Shown: one piece after another, positions 53,920 through 60,359 of the stretch
Layout: the number at the start of each line of letters is the position of its first letter
Numbering within the stretch: the first letter of the stretch is position 1
Notes under the pieces: model-generated
Told to the model about the DNA's origin: nothing
Seen by the model: the letters and a program-made list of their open reading frames with translations, nothing else
Databases searched by the model: none
Assembly: GCA_050290785.1 (NCBI GenBank)
Contig: JBNKIR010000005.1
Span: 1-60,359, forward strand
Direction of reading: 5' to 3'
Origin: JAAGZL01 sp050290785
GTDB taxonomy: Bacteria > Pseudomonadota > Gammaproteobacteria > Chromatiales > Chromatiaceae
DNA: 60,359 bases
Position numbers and translations under genes: made by a program

Positions 53920-55074
53920 TCATTGCCAAACACTTCCCGGACTGTTCGAGTGCACCTCGAGATAATACTGAAGCAGCAGGAACTTATCCGGTGACTGTTT
54001 CCTTGCCCCGCTAAAACGCCTGATCCTTTGCAGGATCTGTTCGGACTCTCCGGGCAACAGTTCGATACCCAACTCGGTAAAGGCGTGCACAACCGCCCCA
54101 CTACCAGAGTGTTTTCCCAGGACCATGCGATGGTCGCGACCCACCTCTACCGGGTCCAACCCCTGATAGTTGCTTCGATCCTTCATCAGGCCATCCACAT
54201 GGATACCGGCCTCGTGGGTAAAGGCCCCTTCTCCCACAATACTCTTGTGCCATCCGACCTGATGACCGGACGCCTGCTCAACCAGGGAGGACAAAGCCGG
54301 GTAGTGGCTCATATCTATCTCCCGTCCCTGATCAAAAAATCTGCGCATCCCCATCACCACCTCTTCCAGCGGCGCATTGCCGGCCCGCTCACCCAGGCCA
54401 AACACGGTGGTGTTCACATGGGTGGCCCCGCCACGGATCGCGGCCAGGGTATTGGCGGTGGCCAGTCCCAGATCGTCGTGGGCGTGCATCTCAATCTCGA
54501 TATCCGATAACCCGCGTAGATCGCGCATCACCTCATATACCTGGAACGGCTCCATGATGCCGACGGTATCGGCGAAGCGAAAACGTCTGGCCCCGGCCTG
54601 CTCCGCACGCTCTATCACACGCTTGAGAAAATCGGGATCGGCACGCGAGGCGTCCTCGCCCCCGACGCAAACCTCCAATCCCAGGTCCCGGGCCTCGGCG
54701 ATACTGGGGGCAATCTGTCTCAGTACCCACTCCCGCGACCGTCCCAGCTTCTTTTCGATCTGCTGATCCGACACCGGCATGGAGAGATCCACCATCTGCA
54801 CCCCGAGGTCACGGCAGAGACCGATATCCTGGCCATGCATACGGCACCAGACCATGAGACTGGCATCCTGCACCACCTCGGATACGGCCCGAATCGACTC
54901 CCGCTCCTCCGCGCCCATGGCCGGAATACCCACCTCCAGCTCCGGTACTCCGATGGCGTCCAGATTCCTGGCGATGGCCAGCTTCTCATCCAGGGAAAAA
55001 GAGACCCCTGCGGACTGCTCACCGTCGCGCAGGGTAGTGTCGTTGATGATGGCTTTGGGTGTATCTCTGTTCAT
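53920..55074 (-). CDS. nifV: Homocitrate synthase NifV
   Basis: 384 residues. It condenses acetyl-CoA and 2-oxoglutarate to homocitrate for FeMo-cofactor. Motifs: NDTTLRDGEQSAGVSFSLDE at the N-terminus (metal Asp and Arg), VCVGGEDASRADPDFL, EIEMHAHDDLGLATANTLAA (metal His) and GEGAFTHEAGIHVDG. ATG has AAGGAG 8 bases upstream. First gene of nifV-W-Z-M, with sigma-54 promoter and NifA site. Confidence 0.96.
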   Translation of the reverse strand: MNRDTPKAIINDTTLRDGEQSAGVSFSLDEKLAIARNLDAIGVPELEVGIPAMGAEERESIRAVSEVVQDASLMVWCRMHGQDIGLCRDLGVQMVDLSMPVSDQQIEKKLGRSREWVLRQIAPSIAEARDLGLEVCVGGEDASRADPDFLKRVIERAEQAGARRFRFADTVGIMEPFQVYEVMRDLRGLSDIEIEMHAHDDLGLATANTLAAIRGGATHVNTTVFGLGERAGNAPLEEVVMGMRRFFDQGREIDMSHYPALSSLVEQASGHQVGWHKSIVGEGAFTHEAGIHVDGLMKDRSNYQGLDPVEVGRDHRMVLGKHSGSGAVVHAFTELGIELLPGESEQILQRIRRFSGARKQSPDKFLLLQYYLEVHSNSPGSVWQ

Positions 55075-55100
55075 TGCTTACTCCTTACTACCGGATAAGA

Positions 55101-55115
55101 GCAAGCTGCGTGCCA
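55101..55115 (-). promoter_or_regulatory. Sigma-54 promoter of nifVWZM
   Basis: Leftwards TGGCACG-CAGC-TTGC, every consensus base matched (-24 GG, -12 GC). It lies 27 bases from the nifV ATG. Confidence 0.92.
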
Positions 55116-55188
55116 GAATTATTTAATAATGTTTATCAATAAGTTACAAAGTTTGGATTGCTACATGGTTTGTAGCTTGAGCTCCATT

Positions 55189-55204
55189 TGTAGCAAATAC
55201 TACA
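55189..55204. promoter_or_regulatory. NifA upstream activator site
   Basis: TGT-AGCAAATACT-ACA, exactly TGT-N10-ACA, inside a longer inverted repeat TTTGTAG/CTACAAA. About 75 bases upstream of the -24 element, a normal distance for NifA looping. Confidence 0.88.
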
Positions 55205-55272
55205 AACCTGTTCGAAGCACATGGACATGCGAGTGCCGTGAAGAACAGGATGTTCGAGAACGGCTAGCCCGC

Positions 55273-55332
55273 TCCTGCGGGCGATAGACAATCTGTTTCA
55301 ATAATCAATCGCCCAGAGGACTGGGCTCCTAC
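55273..55332. repeat. REP-like repeat, full copy 1
   Basis: 60 bases from TCCTGCGGGCGATAG to GGGCTCCTAC with small palindromes at both ends (CCCGCTCCTGCGGGC; GCCCAGAGGACTGGGC). Same length and about 80% identical to copy 2 at 56966-57025. It lies just past the adhesin stop. Confidence 0.75.
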
Positions 55333-55335
55333 AAA

Positions 55336-56895
55336 TCACCAACTAAAACTTGCGCCAACACCACCAGCTGTGCCATCACCTCCAGAGGAGAGGGTCGCGT
55401 TCAACAGGACGTTGTTCCCCACTCTGCGGTAGTACCCAGCAGCCATGGCCTGATGGCCTTGATAGGTTCCAACCGCCACCGAAAACTGATTATCGCCCGT
55501 AGCGTTAGGGTTGGGCGCAAGTGAGCCGTAGGCCGCCGTCATGGCGCCCACCTGATCAATACGGGTATCCAAAGTACCCACCGCCGTCTCCAACGCGTCC
55601 ACTCTGCCGGTGAGGACCGAGGCATTGCTGGTGACGGCATTCAACTGGGCCACATTCACCGCATCAGTGTCGTTGACGCCGGTCGCAACACTGGTGATGC
55701 GGCGTTCGCTGCCGGAGGAACCAACCGCTACCGTATCGGCAGCCGAAGTGGTAGAACCGTTGCCGATGGCCACGGCATTGTCGTGGCTGGCACTGGCGTT
55801 GTTGCCCACCGCCACCGAGTAATCGCCGGATGCGGTGGCATTATCACCCAGGGCGGTGGTGTTGGTGCCTGTGGCCTGTGCCCCGGTACCCACCGCTACC
55901 GAGGACTGGGCGGTGGCGCCGTTGCCGATGGCTACCGAGTTGGACTGTACCGCGGTGGCGTTATTACCCATGGCGATACTACCGGCGGACTGGGCGTTAC
56001 TGCCGGTGCCGATGGCGATGGCGTTATTCGCGCCGTCATTCACCACGGCGCTGCGACCGATGGCGATGGCGGACTGGGCGCCACTGCCGCCTGAGGTACC
56101 GACCTGGGCGCCGGTGCTGGGATAATTGCCACCGCCGATGGCGATGGAGTAGTCGGAACTGCTGCCCTGCACCCGACCAAAACTGCCCAGTGCGCTGCTG
56201 TAGCTGCCGTTGGCGGTGTTTTGAAAACCCACGGCGCTGCTGCCTGTGCCGCTGGCAGTGCTGTGGTACCCCACGGCGCTGCTGCCACCGCCACTGGCAG
56301 TGTTGTCGGACCCCATGGCGCTGCTTCTGCTGCCGCTTGCAGCATTGCGATACCCCATGGCGATGCTGTAGCCGCCGCTTGCGGTATTGCGATACCCCAT
56401 GGCGCTGCTGGCATCGCTGCTGGCAGTATTCTCGTACCCCACGGCGCTGCTTCCATACGTAGAGTCAAGGCCGCTGCTGTAGTCATCACTGGCAGTGTTC
56501 CCATACCCCAAGGCACTACTGTAAACACCGCTGGCGGTATTCCCGTATCCCACGGCACTACTATAGTACTCGCTGGCGGCGTTCCCGTTTCCCACGGCGC
56601 TACTGTAATAATCGCTAGAGTTGTTGTTTATTCCCATGGCGACACTCTCATAGCCATCGGCGGCGTTATCCTCACCACATGCAAAGGCAGAGACCCCCGA
56701 TGCTGTGCTGGCGTGCGGGGAAATAGGCACATCGCAAACTTGACCTGCGGACACATCGGTGACAAATAACCAGAGCATCATAACCGTTAGCAGATGCGCC
56801 CCCCCGGAACCCTGGCTGGAACAGTGATAGATTGTACGGTCGGTTGTCGTTCGCCTTTGCATGTTGTTGTCCCGTTTTTTGATCTTTGTAACCAC
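55336..56895 (-). CDS. YadA-type trimeric autotransporter adhesin
   Basis: 519 residues from GTG 56895, or 508 from ATG 56862. After a signal segment (LLTVMMLWLFVTDVSAGQ) there are many YadA-head repeats of 14 residues (YYSSAVGYGNTASG type, residues about 68-225), then further head repeats (SVAIGNGATAQ). A neck (VNVAQLNAVTSNASVLTGRV), a very short coiled coil, and the C-terminal membrane anchor (AMAAGYYRRVGNNVLLNATL, ending GGVGASFSW) follow. It trimerises in the outer membrane and sticks to surfaces or cells. It sits within the nif region, bordered by REP-like repeats; a stalk is nearly absent. Confidence 0.92.
   Translation of the reverse strand: MVTKIKKRDNNMQRRTTTDRTIYHCSSQGSGGAHLLTVMMLWLFVTDVSAGQVCDVPISPHASTASGVSAFACGEDNAADGYESVAMGINNNSSDYYSSAVGNGNAASEYYSSAVGYGNTASGVYSSALGYGNTASDDYSSGLDSTYGSSAVGYENTASSDASSAMGYRNTASGGYSIAMGYRNAASGSRSSAMGSDNTASGGGSSAVGYHSTASGTGSSAVGFQNTANGSYSSALGSFGRVQGSSSDYSIAIGGGNYPSTGAQVGTSGGSGAQSAIAIGRSAVVNDGANNAIAIGTGSNAQSAGSIAMGNNATAVQSNSVAIGNGATAQSSVAVGTGAQATGTNTTALGDNATASGDYSVAVGNNASASHDNAVAIGNGSTTSAADTVAVGSSGSERRITSVATGVNDTDAVNVAQLNAVTSNASVLTGRVDALETAVGTLDTRIDQVGAMTAAYGSLAPNPNATGDNQFSVAVGTYQGHQAMAAGYYRRVGNNVLLNATLSSGGDGTAGGVGASFSW
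56190..56660 (-). repeat. 42-base tandem repeats in the adhesin gene
   Basis: About ten imperfect 42-base units coding the 14-residue head repeat; many contain CCCATGGCG or CCCACGGCGCTGCT on the plus strand. One unit is expanded with an extra DSTYGSSAVGYE. Repeat-number change by slippage or recombination is plausible. Confidence 0.75.
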
Positions 56896-56965
56896 CTAGC
56901 TCTGTGTAGGAGCCCGCTCGGCTTTGGCATCCTGCGTCGCTCTACCTCCTGCATCCATGCAGGCG

Positions 56966-57025
56966 TCCTGCGGGCGATAGAAGATCTGTTTCAACACCCA
57001 ATCGCTCACAGAAGTGAGCTTCTAC
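56966..57025. repeat. REP-like repeat, full copy 2
   Basis: 60 bases from TCCTGCGGGCGATAG to GAGCTTCTAC, aligned without gaps to copy 1. It lies between the adhesin and the 188-residue exported protein. Extra palindromic sequence (CCTGCATCCATGCAGG) precedes it. Confidence 0.75.
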
Positions 57026-57041
57026 ATGGTTATTTTTATAA

Positions 57042-57608
57042 TCATTGTGTCCAGGGTAGCGTTACCCCGGATTGAGTATCTTTCTTTGTAGCTTCTTTCT
57101 TTTTTGCTGTACCGGCCAGACCATTAGCATTGACGATCACCTCTTTCTTCAGGGCCAGACAGCCCTCCCCGGCCGGCAGCAGATAGACTGTGGCCGCACC
57201 CTCCAGCAGTATCACCTTCTTGGATAGCACCCCACGGTAGCGGTGTTTGGGGTAAAGCTCCTGGGCCACCACCAGGCAGGCTGCGTTGTACCAGTTGATC
57301 TGGTCGTAGTTCAGGGCGCAGTCGCCATCTTTAAGTGGGGTGACGGTGACGCTGGAGAGGGCCACGCCATCAGCGGCGTTGCGCTCGATGGTGGCGGAAA
57401 ATGGTTGCTGATCCGGTTTGGCGGTACGAAAGCTGTCTACGCCGTGGGGGTCGGTACCGACTAGGTAGTTGGAGATGGCGCCCACGGCGGGCAGGCAGCG
57501 TTTTACCCCGGCCTTTTTGGCCTGGGCAATCACGTTGTTTTCCGCCATCGCCAGGCTTGATGCCAGGATCAGGCTGCTCAACAGGATAGATCTTGTTATT
57601 TTGTTCAC
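57042..57608 (-). CDS. Exported hypothetical protein, 188 residues
   Basis: Signal peptide (RSILLSSLILASSLAMA) then a soluble domain with four spaced cysteines (KRCLPAVG, GDCALNYDQINWYNAACLVV, GEGCLALKKEV) likely paired in the periplasm. The C-terminal tail is Lys-rich (AKKKEATKKD). The family is not recognised. It lies between the adhesin and the GGCT-like gene within the nif region; whether it belongs with the adhesin (for example as a secretion helper) is unknown. Confidence 0.7.
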   Translation of the reverse strand: MNKITRSILLSSLILASSLAMAENNVIAQAKKAGVKRCLPAVGAISNYLVGTDPHGVDSFRTAKPDQQPFSATIERNAADGVALSSVTVTPLKDGDCALNYDQINWYNAACLVVAQELYPKHRYRGVLSKKVILLEGAATVYLLPAGEGCLALKKEVIVNANGLAGTAKKKEATKKDTQSGVTLPWTQ

Positions 57609-57691
57609 GCCGTACTGCTTACACTGTTTTTCGAATAAAGACGTTCATAATATGGTTATACAGTACGCATTGCAAAAACAGGGGGATTAGT

Positions 57692-57713
57692 CGCCCAGGG
57701 GACTTGGCTCTGA
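57692..57713. repeat. REP-like half-copy
   Basis: CGCCCAGGGGACTTGGCTCTGAC resembles the right end of copy 1 (CGCCCAGAGGACTGGGCTCCTAC). Confidence 0.5.
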
Positions 57714-57780
57714 CCCACAGGGATGTGGGGAATGCATTTGGATTGCCAGGAGCAATCCATGCCTACAATCAGATGCCGTT

Positions 57781-58155
57781 TCATAGCGAAAACGGCCCTC
57801 GCGCCATGGTCTCGCCATGCCAGTTTCCAGAGGGAATGCGAACACGACTATCGCGGCTACCGCAGTAGAGATAGATCCAGGCCCGGCCCCAGGGGGTGGG
57901 AATAAGTTTCCTGTTATACAGTCTGGGATAGGCCTCAAGACGATCCAGATGGGCCAGACCCTTTCTGTCGACCCGGTACACCTCCCCTTCGATGGCAGTG
58001 GAACCACCGGCCACCACCCCCGGATAGGTCCCCAGATGCAGCATGCGGTATCTGGGTCTGGTTCTATGCACACCGCAAAACTCTGCCCCGGTGAGCAGGT
58101 GGTGGTTCACCTCTCCCCGGCGCAGGGTGCCGTAGACAAATACCAGATCGAGCAA
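57781..58155 (-). CDS. Gamma-glutamylcyclotransferase-like (AIG2 fold) protein
   Basis: 124 residues. It starts at TTG 58155, decided by a perfect AGGAGGG 5 bases upstream. The substrate loop FVYGTLRRGEVNHHLL and the catalytic-region AIEGEVYRVDRKGLAHLDRL are seen. The family forms 5-oxoproline from gamma-glutamyl amines. Similar genes are often found near nif genes, role unknown. It follows fdxB by 49 bases, with a REP half-copy in between. Confidence 0.85.
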   Translation of the reverse strand: MLDLVFVYGTLRRGEVNHHLLTGAEFCGVHRTRPRYRMLHLGTYPGVVAGGSTAIEGEVYRVDRKGLAHLDRLEAYPRLYNRKLIPTPWGRAWIYLYCGSRDSRVRIPSGNWHGETMARGPFSL

Positions 58156-58180
58156 AGAACCCTCCTAAAAAATAGATCTG

Positions 58181-58201
58181 ACGGTAAGTGTGAGCTCCTA
58201 C
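58181..58201. repeat. REP-like half-copy
   Basis: ACGGTAAGTGTGAGCTCCTAC, like the right end of copies 1 and 2. Lies just past the ferredoxin stop. Confidence 0.45.
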
Positions 58202-58204
58202 ATA

Positions 58205-58516
58205 TCACGCCGCCTTAGGTTGTGGCTCGTTGGTAAAACACTTTTTGGTACAGGTGCGGGCGCAGGAGCTGCAGCCGATGCAGTCCATGGGGTTCTTCAA
58301 GACCATCACCATGGCTACATCATCATCAAAATCATCGTCGTCATCATAGTCATCGTCATCCAGCTCCAGTTCGTCCCGATCCACCAGATCCAGCACATCG
58401 CGTGGACACACCTTAAAACAACGTCCGCAGCCGATACATTTTCTTTGATCAAGGGCTATTACAAACTCCGGGATGTACTCTTCCCCACCACGGGTTACAC
58501 CGGTAATCATGCTCAT
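58205..58516 (-). CDS. fdxB: nif-type 2[4Fe-4S] ferredoxin (ferredoxin III)
   Basis: 103 residues. Two cluster motifs: CIGCGRCFKVCP near residue 27 and CIGCSSCARTCTKKC near residue 79. Between them is an acidic insert of mostly Asp (ELDDDDYDDDDDFDDD), longer than needed for the fold. Such ferredoxins are encoded with nifENX and donate electrons in cofactor synthesis or to nitrogenase. 10 bases after the DUF683 gene. Confidence 0.92.
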   Translation of the reverse strand: MSMITGVTRGGEEYIPEFVIALDQRKCIGCGRCFKVCPRDVLDLVDRDELELDDDDYDDDDDFDDDVAMVMVLKNPMDCIGCSSCARTCTKKCFTNEPQPKAA

Positions 58517-58526
58517 TGGATTATCC

Positions 58527-58742
58527 TCAACTCATCTGTTCTTCTGCCGCCTTGTAGGCGGCATCCGCCTCGGCCCAGGCCACACAGGCTTCATAGGTTG
58601 CCTGGGCCATGGCCGGTATCTCTTCATAGGCGGCGGGCAGACGATCCTCCACCAGATCGTGCAATTCCCCCGCCCTTTCGGTAGCGATCCTCTTGGCCCG
58701 TTTGCTGGCTTTGAGCATTGCCTTCAACTCTTCTTGCGTCAT
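58527..58742 (-). CDS. DUF683 (CCE_0567-type) nif-associated small protein
   Basis: 71 residues, helical (EELKAMLKASKRAKRIATER, LVEDRLPAAYEEIP). The family forms a small helical, metal-binding protein found beside nifX and the DUF269 gene. Molecular role unsettled. 17 bases after the DUF269 gene. Confidence 0.9.
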   Translation of the reverse strand: MTQEELKAMLKASKRAKRIATERAGELHDLVEDRLPAAYEEIPAMAQATYEACVAWAEADAAYKAAEEQMS

Positions 58743-58759
58743 CTACTACCTCCGCTCTG

Positions 58760-59233
58760 TTACATACCGGCAACTTTCGGATGCAGACCGATGATCTCCA
58801 GGGCGACAGAAAGTAGCTTGTCCGCCTCGTCTTTCATCTTGGACAGACTGTCAAAACCGAAGCGATGCACATCGCGCAGGGTCTTATCCATAACCACCAG
58901 CTTGCCCACGGTGATCAGCACCCGACCGAAACCCTCATAGGTGATATTCATCATCGGCACCGCCATCAGTCCGCACTCTTTCTCGATCATGGCTGATATG
59001 GCGTTGTAGAAGGCGGTAAGACGGGACATGACGATCTCATCCGGATCGCCCACCACCGGGATCTCGGCCTTCTTCTCCTTGGTAAGTACAAACGGATCCA
59101 GGATCTCGTTTACACCCAATTTATCGAAGGTGCCGTAGGTATCTACGGCGCGCATCTGGCGCACCATCTCCTGGGCGAATTCGGTCTCCAGGACCGGATC
59201 GTCTGCTGCAATGGCTAGTGTGGTTTCGCTCAT
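58760..59233 (-). CDS. NifX-associated nitrogen fixation protein (DUF269)
   Basis: 157 residues, with the family stretches EFAQEMVRQMRAVDTYGTFD, NEILDPFVLTKEKK and GFGRVLITVGKLVVMDKTLR. Always found with nifX in diazotrophs; role in cofactor handling is inferred. Separated from nifX by about 250 bases that hold a repeat element, an unusually wide gap for this operon. Confidence 0.93.
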   Translation of the reverse strand: MSETTLAIAADDPVLETEFAQEMVRQMRAVDTYGTFDKLGVNEILDPFVLTKEKKAEIPVVGDPDEIVMSRLTAFYNAISAMIEKECGLMAVPMMNITYEGFGRVLITVGKLVVMDKTLRDVHRFGFDSLSKMKDEADKLLSVALEIIGLHPKVAGM

Positions 59234-59346
59234 GACTCTATGCTCCTGATTTAGTAATAATTAAAAAACTTTATTCAAATAGCACTTACTTAAAATGGCC
59301 TTTACTTATCATCCAAATAATGGCGCTATTGCTCCCACAAGAATTG

Positions 59347-59448
59347 GCCGCGAATAAACGCAAAGCACCGCAAATTTACGCAAAATCTTTGAGTACCCCA
59401 TACATAAACCACTTGCGATACTTTGCGGTTATTGGCGTAATTTGCGGC
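59347..59448. repeat. Inverted-repeat element in the nifX-DUF269 gap
   Basis: Left arm GCCGCGAATAAACGCAAAG..CCGCAAATTTACGC; right arm, read on the opposite strand, GCCGCAAATTACGCCAATAA..CCGCAAAG. The arms match imperfectly over about 33 bases. Same sequence family as 3141-3196. Non-coding; probably a small mobile element. Confidence 0.65.
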
Positions 59449-59486
59449 TTTATCCCTAAAGTAAGCACCATTCCACTGATCCCAGG

Positions 59487-59993
59487 TTATTCCTGCCATC
59501 CTTCCTGCTCCATCTGGTCAAAGCGCGACGGATCGGCCGGCATGGTCTTTTCGATGGCCCGGACGATCCAACTGTCCGGTCCCTGCTTCAGCTCTTCTTG
59601 CAGCGAGGCAAGCAACTCGCTTATCTCGGTATCTGGAGCAACCTTGATCGGCTGCACGCCCCTGGCCCGCAACTGATTGATGGCCGATGCCCCCACCGCC
59701 TGGCTATAGACGGCGATACACCCTTCCAGCACCGCGATCTTCTCCGCTAGCTTGCTCTCGTTCTGGCCCGATGCATTATGTTCAGGTTGCGCATCGGAAC
59801 TACCAAACTCCGCCGCCTCCAGGAAACAGAACCGGTCCTGTTCCAGGGCATAGATGGCAAACGACTGTGCGGCACCGAAATGCTGGTCCACATGGGTCAT
59901 GTCGCTGGTGGCGAAGGCCACCTTGACCGCAGTGGCTACCCAGCTGTCCTCAGTGGTGCAATCCACCAGCTGCAGTCTTCGTTGTAGAGTCAT
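59487..59993 (-). CDS. nifX: FeMo-cofactor carrier protein NifX
   Basis: 168 residues from the ATG at 59993 (TLQRRLQLVDCTT), a usual NifX start. Core motif VAFATSDMTHVDQHFGAAQS; later VYSQAVGASAINQLRARGVQ and PDTEISELLASLQEEL. It carries cofactor precursors between NifB, NifEN and later partners. Its start lies inside the end of nifN (44-base overlap), so translation is probably coupled. Confidence 0.95.
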   Translation of the reverse strand: MTLQRRLQLVDCTTEDSWVATAVKVAFATSDMTHVDQHFGAAQSFAIYALEQDRFCFLEAAEFGSSDAQPEHNASGQNESKLAEKIAVLEGCIAVYSQAVGASAINQLRARGVQPIKVAPDTEISELLASLQEELKQGPDSWIVRAIEKTMPADPSRFDQMEQEGWQE

Positions 59994-60359
59994 CGTAGTG
60001 GTCCGTTTTCTGTGCATAGATAGAGCGGTAGGGGTGTATCTCCCCCTTCTCCAGGCCCAGCATGATATTGGCCAGATCAAACAGGGTCTGACGGCTGCCG
60101 CGATAGCCGATCCACACCTTATGCTGCGCGCCCAGGATGTCGTATTGGGGGAGTCCGGCCCGCAGCAGCGGTATACCCAGACGCCCCGCGCTCTGTTCGC
60201 CGTGGGAGTTGGTGATCAACACCTCGGCCTTCTCGGCGGCGGCGATCTTCTCCATATCTTCCAGGTCGCCGATCTTTACGCTGTCCGTGATCATCTCCTG
60301 CAATACCGGCGCGTTTATGGGGGACACGGCCGCCACCGTCTCCGCACCCATAGTAGCCA
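59950..60359 (-). CDS. nifN: FeMo-cofactor scaffold subunit NifN, C-terminal part
   Basis: About 136 C-terminal residues; the gene runs off the right edge. TNSHGEQSAGRLGIPLLRAG and IGYRGSRQTLFDLANIMLG are typical of NifN, which with NifE forms the scaffold for FeMo-cofactor. The last residues are Asp/Thr-rich and overlap nifX. Confidence 0.93.
   Translation of the reverse strand, partial: ATMGAETVAAVSPINAPVLQEMITDSVKIGDLEDMEKIAAAEKAEVLITNSHGEQSAGRLGIPLLRAGLPQYDILGAQHKVWIGYRGSRQTLFDLANIMLGLEKGEIHPYRSIYAQKTDHYDDSTTKTAAGGLHH

Noticed and set aside
53904..54101. N-terminal extension of NifW
   Set aside because: It would overlap nifV in another frame; the ATG at 53903 has a ribosome site and fits the family length.
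56190..56660. Regular repeats that could suggest a CRISPR array
   Set aside because: The units are coding, have a 42-base period without unique spacers, and translate to the YadA head repeat.
55830..56769. Arg/Trp/Cys-rich and Ala/Gly-rich open frames opposite the adhesin
   Set aside because: Products of the repetitive antisense strand of the YadA head.

Overview
The window reads as chromosome of a free-living or symbiotic gammaproteobacterium of the sulfur-oxidiser/Chromatiales type. The rimP-nusA-infB-rbfA-truB-rpsO-pnp order, hrpA, rhlE, the tas-type reductase and the pan/folK/pcnB cluster are gammaproteobacterial. A nif cluster that includes nifM, nifW, nifZ, a nif-type 2[4Fe-4S] ferredoxin and the DUF269/DUF683 genes shows that it is a diazotroph. 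The exact genus is inference; nothing here fixes it.

Layout. 1-3.1 kb: 5' part of hrpA (minus), then a LysR regulator and a sensor-kinase-like protein whose ATP-binding motifs look degraded. 3.1-4.7 kb: AT-richer patch with short repeats, a MITE-like inverted repeat, a small Cys-tailed protein and an HExxH protein. 4.7-8.8 kb: a ChaN-PDZ protein divergent from an M1-type peptidase, then a dihaem cytochrome c. 8.8-21.4 kb: glycogen and sugar-nucleotide metabolism (galU, malQ, GH57, glgC, glgB, pgi, glgA), interrupted by a helix-turn-helix/ATPase/STAS-like protein with three regularly spaced TTGTCAA boxes. 21.4-26.1 kb: pcnB-folK-dNK-panB-panC-panD, read leftwards and ending in a hairpin shared with the end of glgA. 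26.2 kb: tRNA-Glu(CUC) with promoter and terminator. 26.4-30.6 kb: an AcoR-type sigma-54 activator divergent from a sigma-54-promoted aldehyde dehydrogenase and a DUF779 gene. 30.7-38 kb: mixed genes (amidotransferase, RhlE, DUF2130, Tas, two tandem exported paralogues). 38.1-46.8 kb: the transcription/translation operon rimP to pnp, preceded by a promoter and a terminator-like leader. 47-51.2 kb: two divergent large exported proteins, one with a zinc-protease motif and Cys-rich repeats. 51.2-60.4 kb: nif region read leftwards from nifN (cut by the window edge) through nifX, DUF269, DUF683, ferredoxin and a gamma-glutamylcyclotransferase-like gene, then an exported hypothetical and a YadA-type adhesin bordered by REP-like repeats, then nifV-nifW-nifZ-nifM and a CitE-like lyase. 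nifV has a near-ideal sigma-54 promoter and a TGT-N10-ACA NifA site.

How they work together. GalU, GlgC, GlgA, GlgB, MalQ, the GH57 enzyme and Pgi make a full glycogen store/recall set. The nif genes here serve FeMo-cofactor synthesis (NifN, NifX, NifV homocitrate), nitrogenase maturation (NifM, NifZ, NifW) and electron supply. The most notable signals not explained by single genes are a family of hairpins starting AAAAAGGGGAC (one supplies the stop and last codons of nifM), REP pairs around the adhesin inside the nif region, the leader terminator before rimP-nusA, and the operator-like direct repeats before the ATPase/STAS-like gene.
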